From positions 2,170,001 to 2,234,000 of the forward strand of contig NZ_PDJI01000004.1 in NCBI RefSeq assembly GCF_002563695.1: a DNA stretch of 64,000 bases, written 5' to 3'. The DNA is from Georgenia soli (GTDB taxonomy: Bacteria; Actinomycetota; Actinomycetes; Actinomycetales; Actinomycetaceae). The first letter of the stretch is position 1; every line of letters begins with the position of its first letter. The position numbers and the translations under genes were made by a program. A model generated the notes under the pieces. That model saw nothing but the letters and a program-made list of their open reading frames with translations, was not told the DNA's origin and did not search any database. This document shows, piece by piece, positions 30,683-39,175 of this stretch.

Positions 30683-31849
30683 ATGGACTGGTTCGACACA
30701 ATCCTGTACCCGATCAAGGTCGCCGTCGCGTGGATCATGGTCGGAGTGCACGACCTGCTCGTCGCGCTGGGGATGTCGGCCGGCTCGGGCTGGGCCTGGG
30801 TGCTCTCGATCGTCGGGCTGACGATCGTGATCCGAATCTTGATCATCCCGCTCTTCTTCAAGCAGATCAAAGCCGCTCGAGGCATGCAGCTAGTCCAGCC
30901 CGAGATGCAGAAGCTCCAGAAGAAGTACAAGGGAAAGACCGACCCTGCATCACGCCAGAAGATGCAGGAAGAGATGATGGCGCTCTACCGCGAGCACGGG
31001 ACCAACCCGTTCGCGTCGTGTCTGCCGATCCTGTTGCAGATGCCCATCTTCTTCGCGCTCTTCCGGGTGCTGAACAGCCTCGGTCCGTTGTCCACCGGGG
31101 ACTACCCCAAGGACTCGATCGGCCCGCTCACGCAGCAGCTGGCGGCGGAGGCGGAGAGTTCCACTCTCTTCGGCGCGCCCATCTCCGCCACCTTCCTGTC
31201 CTCGGATCTGACGTCGGTCAAGATCGTCACCGTCTTCCTCATCATCCTGATGTCGGTGACGACGTTCCTGACCCAGCGTCAGCTGACCATGAAGAACATG
31301 CCGGCGTCCGCGCTGGACAACCCGATGGCACGGCAGCAGAAGATGCTGATGTACATCCTGCCGCTGGTCTTCGCCTTCTCGGGCGTCAACTTCCCGATCG
31401 GTGTGCTCATCTACTGGTCCGTGTCGAACCTGTGGTCGATGGGCCAGCAGTTCTACACGATTCGCCGGCAGCCGGCGCCCGGGTCTGAGGCGCACAAGGC
31501 GCGCCAGGAGCGCCTTGCCAAGAAGCGCGCGCGGAAGGGCCTGCCTCCGGAGACCGAGGAAGAGAAGGCGGTCGCTGTGGTTGAGGAGCCGCGCGGGCAG
31601 CGCGTGCAGCCCAAGCGCAAGGACCGTGCGAAGAAGAGCGGGCCCGCCGGCACGACTCCCGTACCGAGCGCCGCATCGGCAGCCGACGACGTGGACGAGG
31701 ACGACGAGGCGCTGGCTGCCCGGGTTGGCAAGGATGGCCTGACCCCCGAGGAACGGGCTCAGAAGCGGTACGACGAGCGGGCTGCGCAGCGCCGTGCAGC
31801 GGCCGCCAGGCGTAAGGCTCAGGCCAAGAACCAGGGCAAGAAGAACTAG
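30683..31849 (+). CDS. yidC: membrane protein insertase YidC
   Basis: 388 residues. YidC/Oxa1 core with five membrane segments between about 5 and 265: WAWVLSIVGLTIVIRILIIP, the conserved helix region around MQEEMMALYREHGTNPFASCLP, and FPIGVLIYWSVSNLWSMGQQ. The first large periplasmic domain of Gram-negative YidC is absent, as usual in Gram-positives. The 120-residue Lys/Arg-rich C-terminal tail could contact ribosomes. GGAG lies nine bases before the ATG at 30683. It inserts and folds membrane proteins with or without the Sec translocon. Confidence 0.96.
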   Translation: MDWFDTILYPIKVAVAWIMVGVHDLLVALGMSAGSGWAWVLSIVGLTIVIRILIIPLFFKQIKAARGMQLVQPEMQKLQKKYKGKTDPASRQKMQEEMMALYREHGTNPFASCLPILLQMPIFFALFRVLNSLGPLSTGDYPKDSIGPLTQQLAAEAESSTLFGAPISATFLSSDLTSVKIVTVFLIILMSVTTFLTQRQLTMKNMPASALDNPMARQQKMLMYILPLVFAFSGVNFPIGVLIYWSVSNLWSMGQQFYTIRRQPAPGSEAHKARQERLAKKRARKGLPPETEEEKAVAVVEEPRGQRVQPKRKDRAKKSGPAGTTPVPSAASAADDVDEDDEALAARVGKDGLTPEERAQKRYDERAAQRRAAAARRKAQAKNQGKKN

Positions 31850-31923
31850 CAACCGCGCCTTCCGGGCGCACGCGAACCACTGGACCGCCGGCGCGGCGGT
31901 CAGGCACGAGAAAAGGGAACACC

Positions 31924-32451
31924 GTGAGCGAGGACGAGAAGGCCGGCGTCGAGACCCCCCGACCCGCGAGTTCCGAGACGATCAAGCGCCTCGAGGAGGA
32001 GGGCGAGATCGCCGCCGACTACCTGGAGGAGCTGCTCGACATCGCCGACCTCGACGGCGACATCGACATCGACGTGGATCACGGGCGTGCAGCCGTGGAG
32101 ATCGTCTCCGAGGAGGACGGTTCGCGCTGGCTCAAGCGTCTCGTCGGCAAGGACGGCGAGGTGCTGGACGCGATGCAGGAGCTCACCAGGCTCGCGGTCC
32201 AGGCCAGGACCGGCGAGCGGAGCCGTCTCATGCTGGACATCGCCGGCTACCGCAAGGGCCGCCGTCGGGAGCTCGCCGAGATCGCCGAGCAGGCGATCCG
32301 CGAGGTTCGCGCGTCGGGATCGCGGCAGGCGCTGCCGCCCATGAACCCGTTCGAGCGAAAGGTTGTGCACGACGTCGTTGCCGCCGCCGGACTGGTCAGT
32401 GACTCCGAGGGTGTCGAGCCCGAGCGTCACGTGGTCATCCATCCGGCGTGA
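31924..32451 (+). CDS. jag: Jag/KhpB-type RNA-binding protein (KH and R3H domains)
   Basis: 175 residues. An acidic N-terminus precedes a KH-like domain (about 45-110, IDIDVDHGRAAVEIVSEE to the GKDGEVLDAMQELTRLAVQ loop) and an R3H domain (about 112-175) with RSRLMLDIAGYRKGRR and the family end HVVIHP. It binds RNA, and in other Gram-positives helps control envelope growth and division. It follows yidC after 74 bp and starts with GTG. Confidence 0.93.
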   Translation: MSEDEKAGVETPRPASSETIKRLEEEGEIAADYLEELLDIADLDGDIDIDVDHGRAAVEIVSEEDGSRWLKRLVGKDGEVLDAMQELTRLAVQARTGERSRLMLDIAGYRKGRRRELAEIAEQAIREVRASGSRQALPPMNPFERKVVHDVVAAAGLVSDSEGVEPERHVVIHPA

Positions 32452-32455
32452 TCCG

Positions 32456-33103
32456 ATGACGAGTTCCGCGGACGAGGCCGTCGAGACCCCCTCGGAAGCA
32501 GTGCGCGAGCTGTTCGGGCTCTCGTGGGCGCCGATCCAGCACTTCGCGGAGATGCTCGTCGAGGAGGGTGAGCTGCGCGGTCTGATCGGGCCGCGGGAGC
32601 TGCCGCGTCTCTGGACCCGGCACATCGTCAACTCCGCTGCGGTCGCCCCATTCATCGGTGAGGAGAGAACTGTGGCCGACGTCGGGTCGGGCGCCGGGTT
32701 CCCGGGTGTCGTGCTGGCCATCATCCGGCCCGACCTCGAGGTGCACCTGATCGAGCCGATGGAGCGCCGAGTCGCCTGGCTGACGGACGTCGTCGAAGAG
32801 ATTGATCTCGACAATGTCACGGTGGTTCAGGCGCGGGCAGAGGAGTTGCACGGCAAGGCGTCATACGACGTCGTCACCGCGCGGGCCGTTGCGGCTCTCG
32901 ACAAACTTGCTCGATGGACTCTCCCGCTGGCGAAGCCAAGGGGACGCGTGGTCGCGTTGAAAGGCCAGCGCGCGGAGGACGAGGTCGAGAAGGCCAAGTA
33001 CGTCGTCAAGAAGCTTGGCGGGCGGGAGGCTCGGATCGAGACCGTGCACCCAGCGCGCGGCGAGGAAAGCACTACGATCGTAGTGATCGATAAGTATCGA
33101 TGA
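32456..33103 (+). CDS. rsmG: 16S rRNA (guanine-N7) methyltransferase RsmG
   Basis: 215 residues. Class I SAM-dependent methyltransferase with DVGSGAGFPGVVLAI (SAM loop), the RHIVNS motif near residue 60 and the RAVAALDKL segment. It methylates G527 of 16S rRNA (E. coli numbering). The ATG at 32456 is 4 bp after the jag stop. It is the last gene before the gene-free parS region. Confidence 0.96.
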   Translation: MTSSADEAVETPSEAVRELFGLSWAPIQHFAEMLVEEGELRGLIGPRELPRLWTRHIVNSAAVAPFIGEERTVADVGSGAGFPGVVLAIIRPDLEVHLIEPMERRVAWLTDVVEEIDLDNVTVVQARAEELHGKASYDVVTARAVAALDKLARWTLPLAKPRGRVVALKGQRAEDEVEKAKYVVKKLGGREARIETVHPARGEESTTIVVIDKYR

Positions 33104-33575
33104 GCGATTGTGTCGACTGGGAGTCGCCGGAGGCACATTAGGCGGGCGCAGTCTGCGACTCACGTCCCGTCCATGGGGCAGTCGACGCTGACGACCGCGC
33201 CGACCGCGACACGGAACGGCGAGCTCGGCTCCTCGTCCTCGGCGGCGGCCTGTTTGCCTCACCCCATTCGCTGGGAGGGTGCATCTCGATCGGTACTTGC
33301 GGGCATGTCGGCTCACGTCTGTCCGGTGTAGGCCCGGCTAGGCTTCCGTCCACGCAAGCTGCAAGTGTTGAGTGAGCTACGCAGAAGCAAGCGCCCCGGC
33401 GGGATGGCCTGCGTATGCGCGCTCGTTTTGACGACCTGTGTAGTCCTCGAGCGGCATGTGCGCTCTTAGGTCTCCCGGTTCCCGACCGATCGACCTACTA
33501 CTGCCGGGGCCGTGGCCGGTGTTCAATGCCCACTGGCATCCTGCGCCGCGGACGCCAGGGCGAAAATGGCCGGCC

Positions 33576-33589
33576 GTTTCACGTGAAAC
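33576..33589. other. parS site 1
   Basis: GTTTCACGTGAAAC, exact core of the ParB-binding palindrome. Confidence 0.95.
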
Positions 33590-33949
33590 CTGCGGTGTCT
33601 GCAAAATAACGTGCGATGTCGCGCGGGCGTCGCCGATGCGGGCCAGCCAAAGCAGCGCGCCAGGAACCCTGCGGTCGTCAGGATGTGCCGTTTCATATGG
33701 GGCGCGACGGTTGTGGGCGGACCATGTGAGAGAGGAGAACCAGATCGCGCCGGCCGCTTCGCTGCCGGCGCGGCCCGTTCCTGTCACGCGCTGGCGACGG
33801 CGGCACGGATCGCCCGATCCACCCGGCTAATGGCCAATTCGTATGGACAACTACTGTTCGGAGCGGTCTAGCGTAGCCGCTGCTTCGCTCCGCGTGCTGT
33901 CGCGGCGAAGCTTCCCTGGGTTGCGGGAGCAAAGCCCCGGTACGGGCCG

Positions 33950-33963
33950 GTTTCACGTGAAAC
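33950..33963. other. parS site 2
   Basis: Exact core GTTTCACGTGAAAC. The flanks extend the symmetry to a 24-bp perfect palindrome (33945-33968). Confidence 0.95.
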
Positions 33964-34241
33964 CGGCCGGGGCCAGCGTGGGGGCGATCCGGTCCGTGAT
34001 CGCTCAGACGGTTAGATGGGCCGACCCGCCAGGGCCGGCAGCGATTAGGTGCGCCGCCGCCTGTCCCGACCGGTCACAACCGTGGGCGCGGCCGAGCTCC
34101 ACCACGGGTCAGAGAGCGAGCGGGCAAAAGGCGCGAGCGTGGGTTCGGCTGTGTGGCTTGTTCGCCGGTCGGCGCCAGCGCCTGCTCACGCACGGCCACC
34201 AGCACATGCCGCTCGCCGAATTTGCGATCAATCGGACGCCG

Positions 34242-34255
34242 GTTTCACGTGAAAC
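34242..34255. other. parS site 3
   Basis: Exact core GTTTCACGTGAAAC. Confidence 0.95.
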
Positions 34256-34600
34256 GGCCCCCACTGTCCTGCCGTGGGTGTACCTGCACGCGCAGTTGCC
34301 TTTGTGGGACTTCGTCCGGACGCCCTCATGCTGGTTGCTGCCCGCCAGTAGGCCCGGCGGACTGGCCGCGTATAGGGAGTACTCCTCTTCATCTTTGGCT
34401 AGGCGTAGGCGGATCGGCGCGTACCGGGGCAGCCGCTACCACAGCGATTCGCCCCGTCCATTCTGTGCGGGCCTCGCCCTGTTTGCCGCATGAGCGCGTC
34501 TACGGGGAAGTCCCTCAGTTGGCATCGCCTCCGGATATGCGCGGGCGCAGTGTTGGCGCCTCTTTCGAGTCGGCAAGGGAAGAACGGCGGGGTGGTCGCG

Positions 34601-34614
34601 GTTTCACGTGAAAC
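34601..34614. other. parS site 4
   Basis: Exact core GTTTCACGTGAAAC. Confidence 0.95.
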
Positions 34615-34860
34615 GCACGGGCGAGCGGGGCAGCCGGCCGCGGTCCTACTGGAAGGACGAAGGTCGGCTGTCTATTGCCTTCCTGAGTTCGTGGGCTCCT
34701 GAGTTCCGCGCTTTCCGTTGTGCCGCAGTTGCTAATAGCAGCCACGGCGGCGGCCGTGGCCAGCCCGGCTAGCCGAGTGATCTAATGAACTACCAGCCGC
34801 ATAGTTTGATCAGGCGGGGAGTAAAGGGCCGGGCGTTTCGATCCGGCGGCTCCCGGCCCC

Positions 34861-34874
34861 GTTTCACGTGAAAC
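34861..34874. other. parS site 5
   Basis: Exact core GTTTCACGTGAAAC. Confidence 0.95.
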
Positions 34875-35145
34875 CGAGCCCCGCTGCCAACCCCATGGGT
34901 ACGCGCCACGCGCGCTCGCTGACTTGTGCGTCGTCCACTGGTGGCGCGTCGGATGCCCGGACGGAATCGTTCCGAGCTTGAGAGCCGCTGCGCGCAGCGA
35001 GAGCCGGAACCTCAGGGACACGGCGCGGCCTGGTGGTGTAGTTCCGGGGCTGGGATACCAAAAGGGCCGTGGCCGTACCGCGAAGGCAAGGGGGCCGATA
35101 CAGCGGTCGCGGGCGCGCTTACGTGCCCCTCCGGAAGTGACGCTG

Positions 35146-35159
35146 GTTCCACGTGACAC
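35146..35159. other. degenerate parS-like site 6
   Basis: GTTCCACGTGACAC, two changes from the core. It belongs to the most diverged unit of the 140-bp repeat. Confidence 0.6.
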
Positions 35160-35286
35160 GACGGAAAGGCGGTCCTGGCTGCAGCGTCTGGGATTTGAAA
35201 TGGGCAGGGACGGAGCGGTGGACGCAAAGGGCCTTCGATGCTGCGGAGAAGTGTGTAGTTCCTGCGTCCCTCCTTGCGTGTTGCTT

Positions 35287-35300
35287 GTTCCACGTGAAAC
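35287..35300. other. parS-like site 7
   Basis: GTTCCACGTGAAAC, one change (T to C at position 4). Confidence 0.85.
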
Positions 35301-35425
35301 ACCGGATACCGGTCCTCCCCGAGGGGGGCGGGGGAACACGATGTGGCCGTGCGGTGCCGCGGGGAAAAGGGCTTCGATACAGCCGATAAGTGTGGAGTTC
35401 CTGCGCCGCTCCTAGCGTGGTGCTG

Positions 35426-35439
35426 ATTCCACGTGAAAC
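35426..35439. other. parS-like site 8
   Basis: ATTCCACGTGAAAC, two changes, including the same T-to-C as sites 6, 7 and 10. Confidence 0.75.
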
Positions 35440-35921
35440 ACCGGAGATGCCCGTAAAACGCACGCTCCTCAGCGCCGGGCGCTTTTTAGCCGGCAATGGC
35501 CACCCCGCCCAGGAGCCCCTCTCCTCCTGGCGACGCAGGGCCCGACTAGGAGTTGTCTGCTTCCAGACCGCGACGCTCGGCTCAGCGATCAGTTACATGC
35601 CTCCCTCGTGAACCGGGAAGTGTCGCCTCGGTTTGTGCGACGGTGACAGGCGGGAGGGGGCTGTGCCCCCGCGGCTTCGTGGCCACGTGCGGCCCGTTCG
35701 ATGTGGAACAGAAGCGGCGCGACTTTATGAAGGGCAATCACTTCCGCCAGCGTCCCGGCTGGCTTACTAAAGCACTGTGAGGGTAGTGCCCTCCACTAAT
35801 CCCTCATAACGATTGCGGCGGCCATTCCCCATCCAATCGGTGCGCGGCGGTGCGTGCCGCCTCGACCCCGGCGAAGAGCACTCCCCAGAGGGACACAGCC
35901 CTCACGTCCATCTGAGTCTTC

Positions 35922-35935
35922 GTTTCACGTGAAAC
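35922..35935. other. parS site 9
   Basis: Exact core GTTTCACGTGAAAC. Confidence 0.95.
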
Positions 35936-36136
35936 CCACCGTCGACACCCGTCCCCGTATCAATAACATCGCCGAGAGACCGTCCTGAAGACGGTGGCGG
36001 GCAGTCGGGACTCGGCGCCATCACGGGACACTCGCGTTTAGCTTCGCGATATCGCAACCGCGCGGCTAGACGGTGACGAGGATGCGCCTTCAAATTCGCA
36101 GCGCAGGGCCAACGGCGACGGGCAGTCGAAATGCCG

Positions 36137-36150
36137 GTTCCACGTGAAAC
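36137..36150. other. parS-like site 10
   Basis: GTTCCACGTGAAAC, one change (T to C at position 4). Confidence 0.85.
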
Positions 36151-36355
36151 ACAGCGGCGGAGCGGGCTCTAAGTAGCGGCTCGAAGCCCAACTTCGTCTC
36201 CGTGGGCTTAGACGTCAGTCAGGAGCGGGCAGCCTGGAGCCGGGGCGCGGTGTCTTGGCCATCAGGGCGGATCTGCGATACCAAAGGCTCTCCCAGGGCC
36301 AGCAGGTGCCTGGCACCGCGCAATGAGTGGCGAGTCGTTCCAAGGTGAGACGTCG

Positions 36356-36369
36356 GTTTCACGTGAAAC
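36356..36369. other. parS site 11, next to parA
   Basis: Exact core GTTTCACGTGAAAC, 87 bp before the parA start. It may also let ParB regulate parAB. Confidence 0.95.
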
Positions 36370-36378
36370 CCGACTCGC

Positions 36379-36387
36379 TGTGGACAA
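36379..36387 (-). promoter_or_regulatory. exact DnaA box in the parA leader
   Basis: TGTGGACAA, which is TTGTCCACA on the minus strand, an exact match to the actinobacterial DnaA box. It lies 9 bp from parS site 11 and 69 bp before the parA start. Confidence 0.65.
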
Positions 36388-36455
36388 TGCGGGGGCCCGG
36401 CGCGATACGCAATTACGATGTGGACCAGGCATCACTATCGAGTGAAGGGGACGCT

Positions 36456-37508
36456 GTGCCTCAGGACGAACAACGTGGCTCAGAAGGTATCGCCGCAGGT
36501 CAGAGCCTTGCCGGCCCGGACGAGCGACGGCGGGCCGCCCTTCTTCGGAGCGTGCCGGAAGCAGACGAGACGACTCCCCTCGCAGCACAGCTGGCAGAAG
36601 ACGTCCGCCGGCGGATAAAGCTGCAGGGGGCCGTCTTCCCCAGCCCGAGCGAACCCCGCGTCTTTACCATCGCTAACCAGAAGGGCGGCGTGGGCAAGAC
36701 CACCACGACCGTAAACGTGGCCGCTGCCCTGGCGATGGGCGGCCTGAACGTGCTGGTGATCGACAACGATCCCCAGGGCAACGCTTCGACTGCCCTCGGC
36801 ATTGATCACCACTCGGGCGTGCCATCGATCTACGACGTCATCATCGACGACGTACCGCTCGGCGATGTGATCCAACCGTGCGAAGCCGTCCCGGGTCTCT
36901 TCTGCGCTCCTGCGACGATCGACCTCTCGGGCGCTGAGATCGAGCTCGTCTCGATGGTCGCGCGCGAGAACCGGCTAAGGAACGCGATCCGCGATCACGT
37001 GCTGTGGCGCGAGCGCGAGGGCCTCAAGCCCTTTGACTACGTGCTGATCGACTGCCCGCCCAGTCTCGGTCTCCTCACCATCAACGCGTTCGTCGCGGCA
37101 CGCGAGGTACTCATCCCCATCCAGTGCGAGTACTACGCGTTGGAGGGGCTGACCCAGTTGTTGAAGAATATCGAGCTGATCCGCGGTCACCTGAACCCTG
37201 ATCTACACGTGTCGACGATCCTGCTCACGATGTTCGACGGTCGGACGAACCTGGCCCGAGAGGTGGCCGAAGAGGTTCGGTCGCACTTCCCTGACGAGAC
37301 GATCGAGTCGACGATTCCCCGCTCGGTCCGGATCTCCGAGGCGCCCAGCTACGGGCAGACCGTCCTGACTTACGACGGAGGATCCACCGGTGCGCTCGCC
37401 TACCGGGAGGCAGCCCAGGAGATCGCGGAGCGCGGCGCCTTGACGACCACGGACCACCAGGGGCGTGGTCAGCAGAACACGGCCGAGGCCGAGAAGGAGA
37501 ACCGATGA
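36456..37508 (+). CDS. parA: ParA/Soj chromosome-partitioning ATPase
   Basis: 350 residues. A polar N-terminal extension (1-70) precedes the deviant Walker [16 protein letters not shown] (near 75-88, with the signature Lys), DNDPQGN (A'), LIDCPPSLG (Walker B) and the conserved [14 protein letters not shown]. ParA-ATP binds DNA non-specifically and pulls ParB-parS complexes apart. The frame is open to 36327, but that would translate parS site 11. The GTG at 36456 has AAGGGG six bases upstream and is preferred. The parB ATG overlaps its stop by 4 bp. Confidence 0.95.
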   Translation: MPQDEQRGSEGIAAGQSLAGPDERRRAALLRSVPEADETTPLAAQLAEDVRRRIKLQGAVFPSPSEPRVFTIANQKGGVGKTTTTVNVAAALAMGGLNVLVIDNDPQGNASTALGIDHHSGVPSIYDVIIDDVPLGDVIQPCEAVPGLFCAPATIDLSGAEIELVSMVARENRLRNAIRDHVLWREREGLKPFDYVLIDCPPSLGLLTINAFVAAREVLIPIQCEYYALEGLTQLLKNIELIRGHLNPDLHVSTILLTMFDGRTNLAREVAEEVRSHFPDETIESTIPRSVRISEAPSYGQTVLTYDGGSTGALAYREAAQEIAERGALTTTDHQGRGQQNTAEAEKENR

Positions 37509-39037
37509 GCGAGAAGCGACGCGGACTTGGGCGTGGGATCGGTGCGCTGATCCCCAGCGCGCCGCCGCAGCCCGCTGCCGACGCCGCCGCTACCGACGGT
37601 CCGGTGGCAACGGCGACCGTGGCTCGACCCATGGATGTGTTCTTCGCTGCCTCGACGACCTCGGCCTCCTCCGCCGAGGAGGTGCCGGCGACCGATGCCG
37701 AGACCGGCGACGGGCGGGCACCACAGCGACGTGCACCGCGCTCGGCAGCGGCCAGGTCCCTGATGGAGCCCGACAAGTCGCGCTCCCGGAGCAAGAGCAC
37801 AACATCACGGAAGCGCGTCACCGACCGGAAGTCCTCCGCGTCGGCCGACGAGGCGTCCGCAACCTCTGCCCCGACGCCGAACGCCGGCCCCGCCGCTGAA
37901 GCGACACCCGTAGCGGACGACTCAGTCGTGGCGGCAGAGCCCGTTGAGTCAGCCGGCAAGACAGCCACCGAGGGCCTCCCGGAGGTGCCGCCGTCGGACG
38001 TTGTGGCGTCGGGTGTGTCGTCGACCGCGGACGTTGCTTCCGACGGGGCCACAACGGACGAGGTCAGCTCGGTAGACCGCACCCCAGGAGACGACACCCC
38101 GGGAGACGACACCGCGGGAGACGACACCCCGGGGGACGCTGCCTCGACCGACACGGCGACGACCGTGCAGGAGCAAGCTGACGACGGCGGTCTCCTCCCG
38201 GTTCCGGGAGCCACCTTTGCCGAGGTCCCCGTCGACCTCATCGTGCCCAACACGCGGCAGCCACGGCAGGTCTTCGACGAGGAGGACCTCGACGAGCTCG
38301 CCGCCTCCATCCGGGAGGTCGGCGTCCTCCAACCGGTGGTCGTGCGGCCGCTGCAGGGCGCGTCGGCGGACGGCCCGCAGTACGAGCTCATCATGGGCGA
38401 GCGCCGGTGGCGCGCCTCCCAGCAGGCGGGGAACGACACCGTTCCCGCCATCATCCGCGACACCGGCGACGGGCAGCTCCTGCGCGACGCCCTGCTCGAG
38501 AACCTTCATCGTGCCGACCTCAACCCTCTTGAGGAGGCGGCCGCGTACCAGCAGCTGCTCGAGGACTTCGGCTGCACCCACGACGAGCTGGCGTCCCGCA
38601 TCGCCCGCTCACGACCGCAGATCTCGAACACGCTCCGCCTCCTGAAGCTGCCCCCGCTGGTGCAGCGTCGCGTGGCGGCCGGCGTGCTGTCGGCGGGGCA
38701 CGCCCGTGCCCTCCTCGGCCTCTCCGACGGTGCGGCGATGGAGCGCCTGGCCCAGAAGATCGTGGCGGAGGGGCTCAGCGTCCGTGCGACCGAGGAGATC
38801 GTCGCCCTCGGGGACGAGCCGGTGGCCCCGGAGATGCGCCGCCGCCCGCGGGCGAGTGCGCACGCCGAGGACCTCAACCGCCTTGCCACGCGCCTGGCGG
38901 ATCGGCTCGACACCCGGGTCAAGGTCAACCTCGGTCAGCGCAAGGGTCGGATCGCGATCGAGTTCGCGAGCGTGGAGGACCTCAACCGGATCCTCGACGT
39001 GCTGGCGCCCGGCGAGGAGCACATCTCAGCGAGCTAG
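37505..39037 (+). CDS. parB: ParB/Spo0J centromere-binding CTPase
   Basis: 510 residues, against about 300-380 usually. The N-terminal [13 protein letters not shown] box (5-17), which contacts ParA, is followed by about 215 residues of disordered Ala/Ser/Thr/Asp/Pro sequence, including four copies of a five-residue G-D-D-T-P-like repeat. The CTP-binding domain starts near 237 ([20 protein letters not shown]), with GERRWRAS and [18 protein letters not shown] helix-turn-helix parS-binding domain and a C-terminal dimerisation domain follow. It loads on the eleven upstream parS-like sites and slides as a CTP clamp. ATGA overlap with parA shows coupling. Confidence 0.96.
   Translation: MSEKRRGLGRGIGALIPSAPPQPAADAAATDGPVATATVARPMDVFFAASTTSASSAEEVPATDAETGDGRAPQRRAPRSAAARSLMEPDKSRSRSKSTTSRKRVTDRKSSASADEASATSAPTPNAGPAAEATPVADDSVVAAEPVESAGKTATEGLPEVPPSDVVASGVSSTADVASDGATTDEVSSVDRTPGDDTPGDDTAGDDTPGDAASTDTATTVQEQADDGGLLPVPGATFAEVPVDLIVPNTRQPRQVFDEEDLDELAASIREVGVLQPVVVRPLQGASADGPQYELIMGERRWRASQQAGNDTVPAIIRDTGDGQLLRDALLENLHRADLNPLEEAAAYQQLLEDFGCTHDELASRIARSRPQISNTLRLLKLPPLVQRRVAAGVLSAGHARALLGLSDGAAMERLAQKIVAEGLSVRATEEIVALGDEPVAPEMRRRPRASAHAEDLNRLATRLADRLDTRVKVNLGQRKGRIAIEFASVEDLNRILDVLAPGEEHISAS
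38081..38140 (+). repeat. 15-bp tandem repeat inside parB
   Basis: Four 15-bp units (38081, 38096, 38111, 38126) based on ACCCCGGGAGACGAC encode the G-D-D-T repeat in the disordered region of ParB. The period keeps the reading frame. Confidence 0.9.
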
Positions 39038-39049
39038 CCGGGAGCAGCA

Positions 39050-39091
39050 TGACGAGGAGCCCCTTCCGACCGCGGAAGGGGCTCCTCGTCA
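39050..39091. terminator. bidirectional hairpin terminator between parB and the convergent ligase gene
   Basis: An 18-bp perfect stem (39050-39067 with 39074-39091) and a 6-base loop, 12 bp past the parB stop. There is no T run on either strand, so it is the I-shaped type common in actinobacteria. It serves the two convergent transcripts. Confidence 0.85.
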
Positions 39092-39175
39092 TTCAGGCGT
39101 CGGCGCATTCCAGACCCGGGCCGAGGCGCTGCGGGATGCCTGGCCTTGGGCGGTCATGGAGGCGTCGGGTGGATC

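Larger units (their letters stand above)
35223..35445. repeat. duplicated ~140-bp parS module
   Basis: About 83 bp ending at parS-like site 7 (35223-35306) recur with an offset of 139 bp ending at site 8 (35362-35445). The shared sequence runs from AAGGGC(C)TTCGAT through AAGTGTG.AGTTCCTGCG and CTCCT to CACGTGAAACACCGGA. A third, more diverged unit with CGATACAGC ends at site 6, 141 bp earlier. This shows the array grew partly by tandem duplication. Confidence 0.8.
33104..36455. other. gene-free centromere-like region with eleven parS-like sites
   Basis: This 3.35 kb interval between rsmG and parA has no credible gene on either strand. Open frames are short, lack good starts, and many translate the parS motif itself (F-H-V-K). 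Eleven parS-like 14-mers lie between 33576 and 36369, spaced 139-496 bp apart; seven match the full GTTTCACGTGAAAC core. Base composition is visibly less GC-rich than in flanking genes. The first 470 bp (33104-33575) hold no motif I can name. Each site is listed separately. Confidence 0.9.

Noticed and set aside
33843-34493. A 216-codon open frame in the parS region
   Set aside because: No ribosome site or family similarity. It translates parS sites as F-H-V-K, and overlapping frames of similar length exist in the same stretch.
33104-36455. A CRISPR array suggested by the regularly recurring motif
   Set aside because: The repeat is a 14-bp palindrome with irregular 139-496 bp spacing and no cas genes; it is the ParB site.
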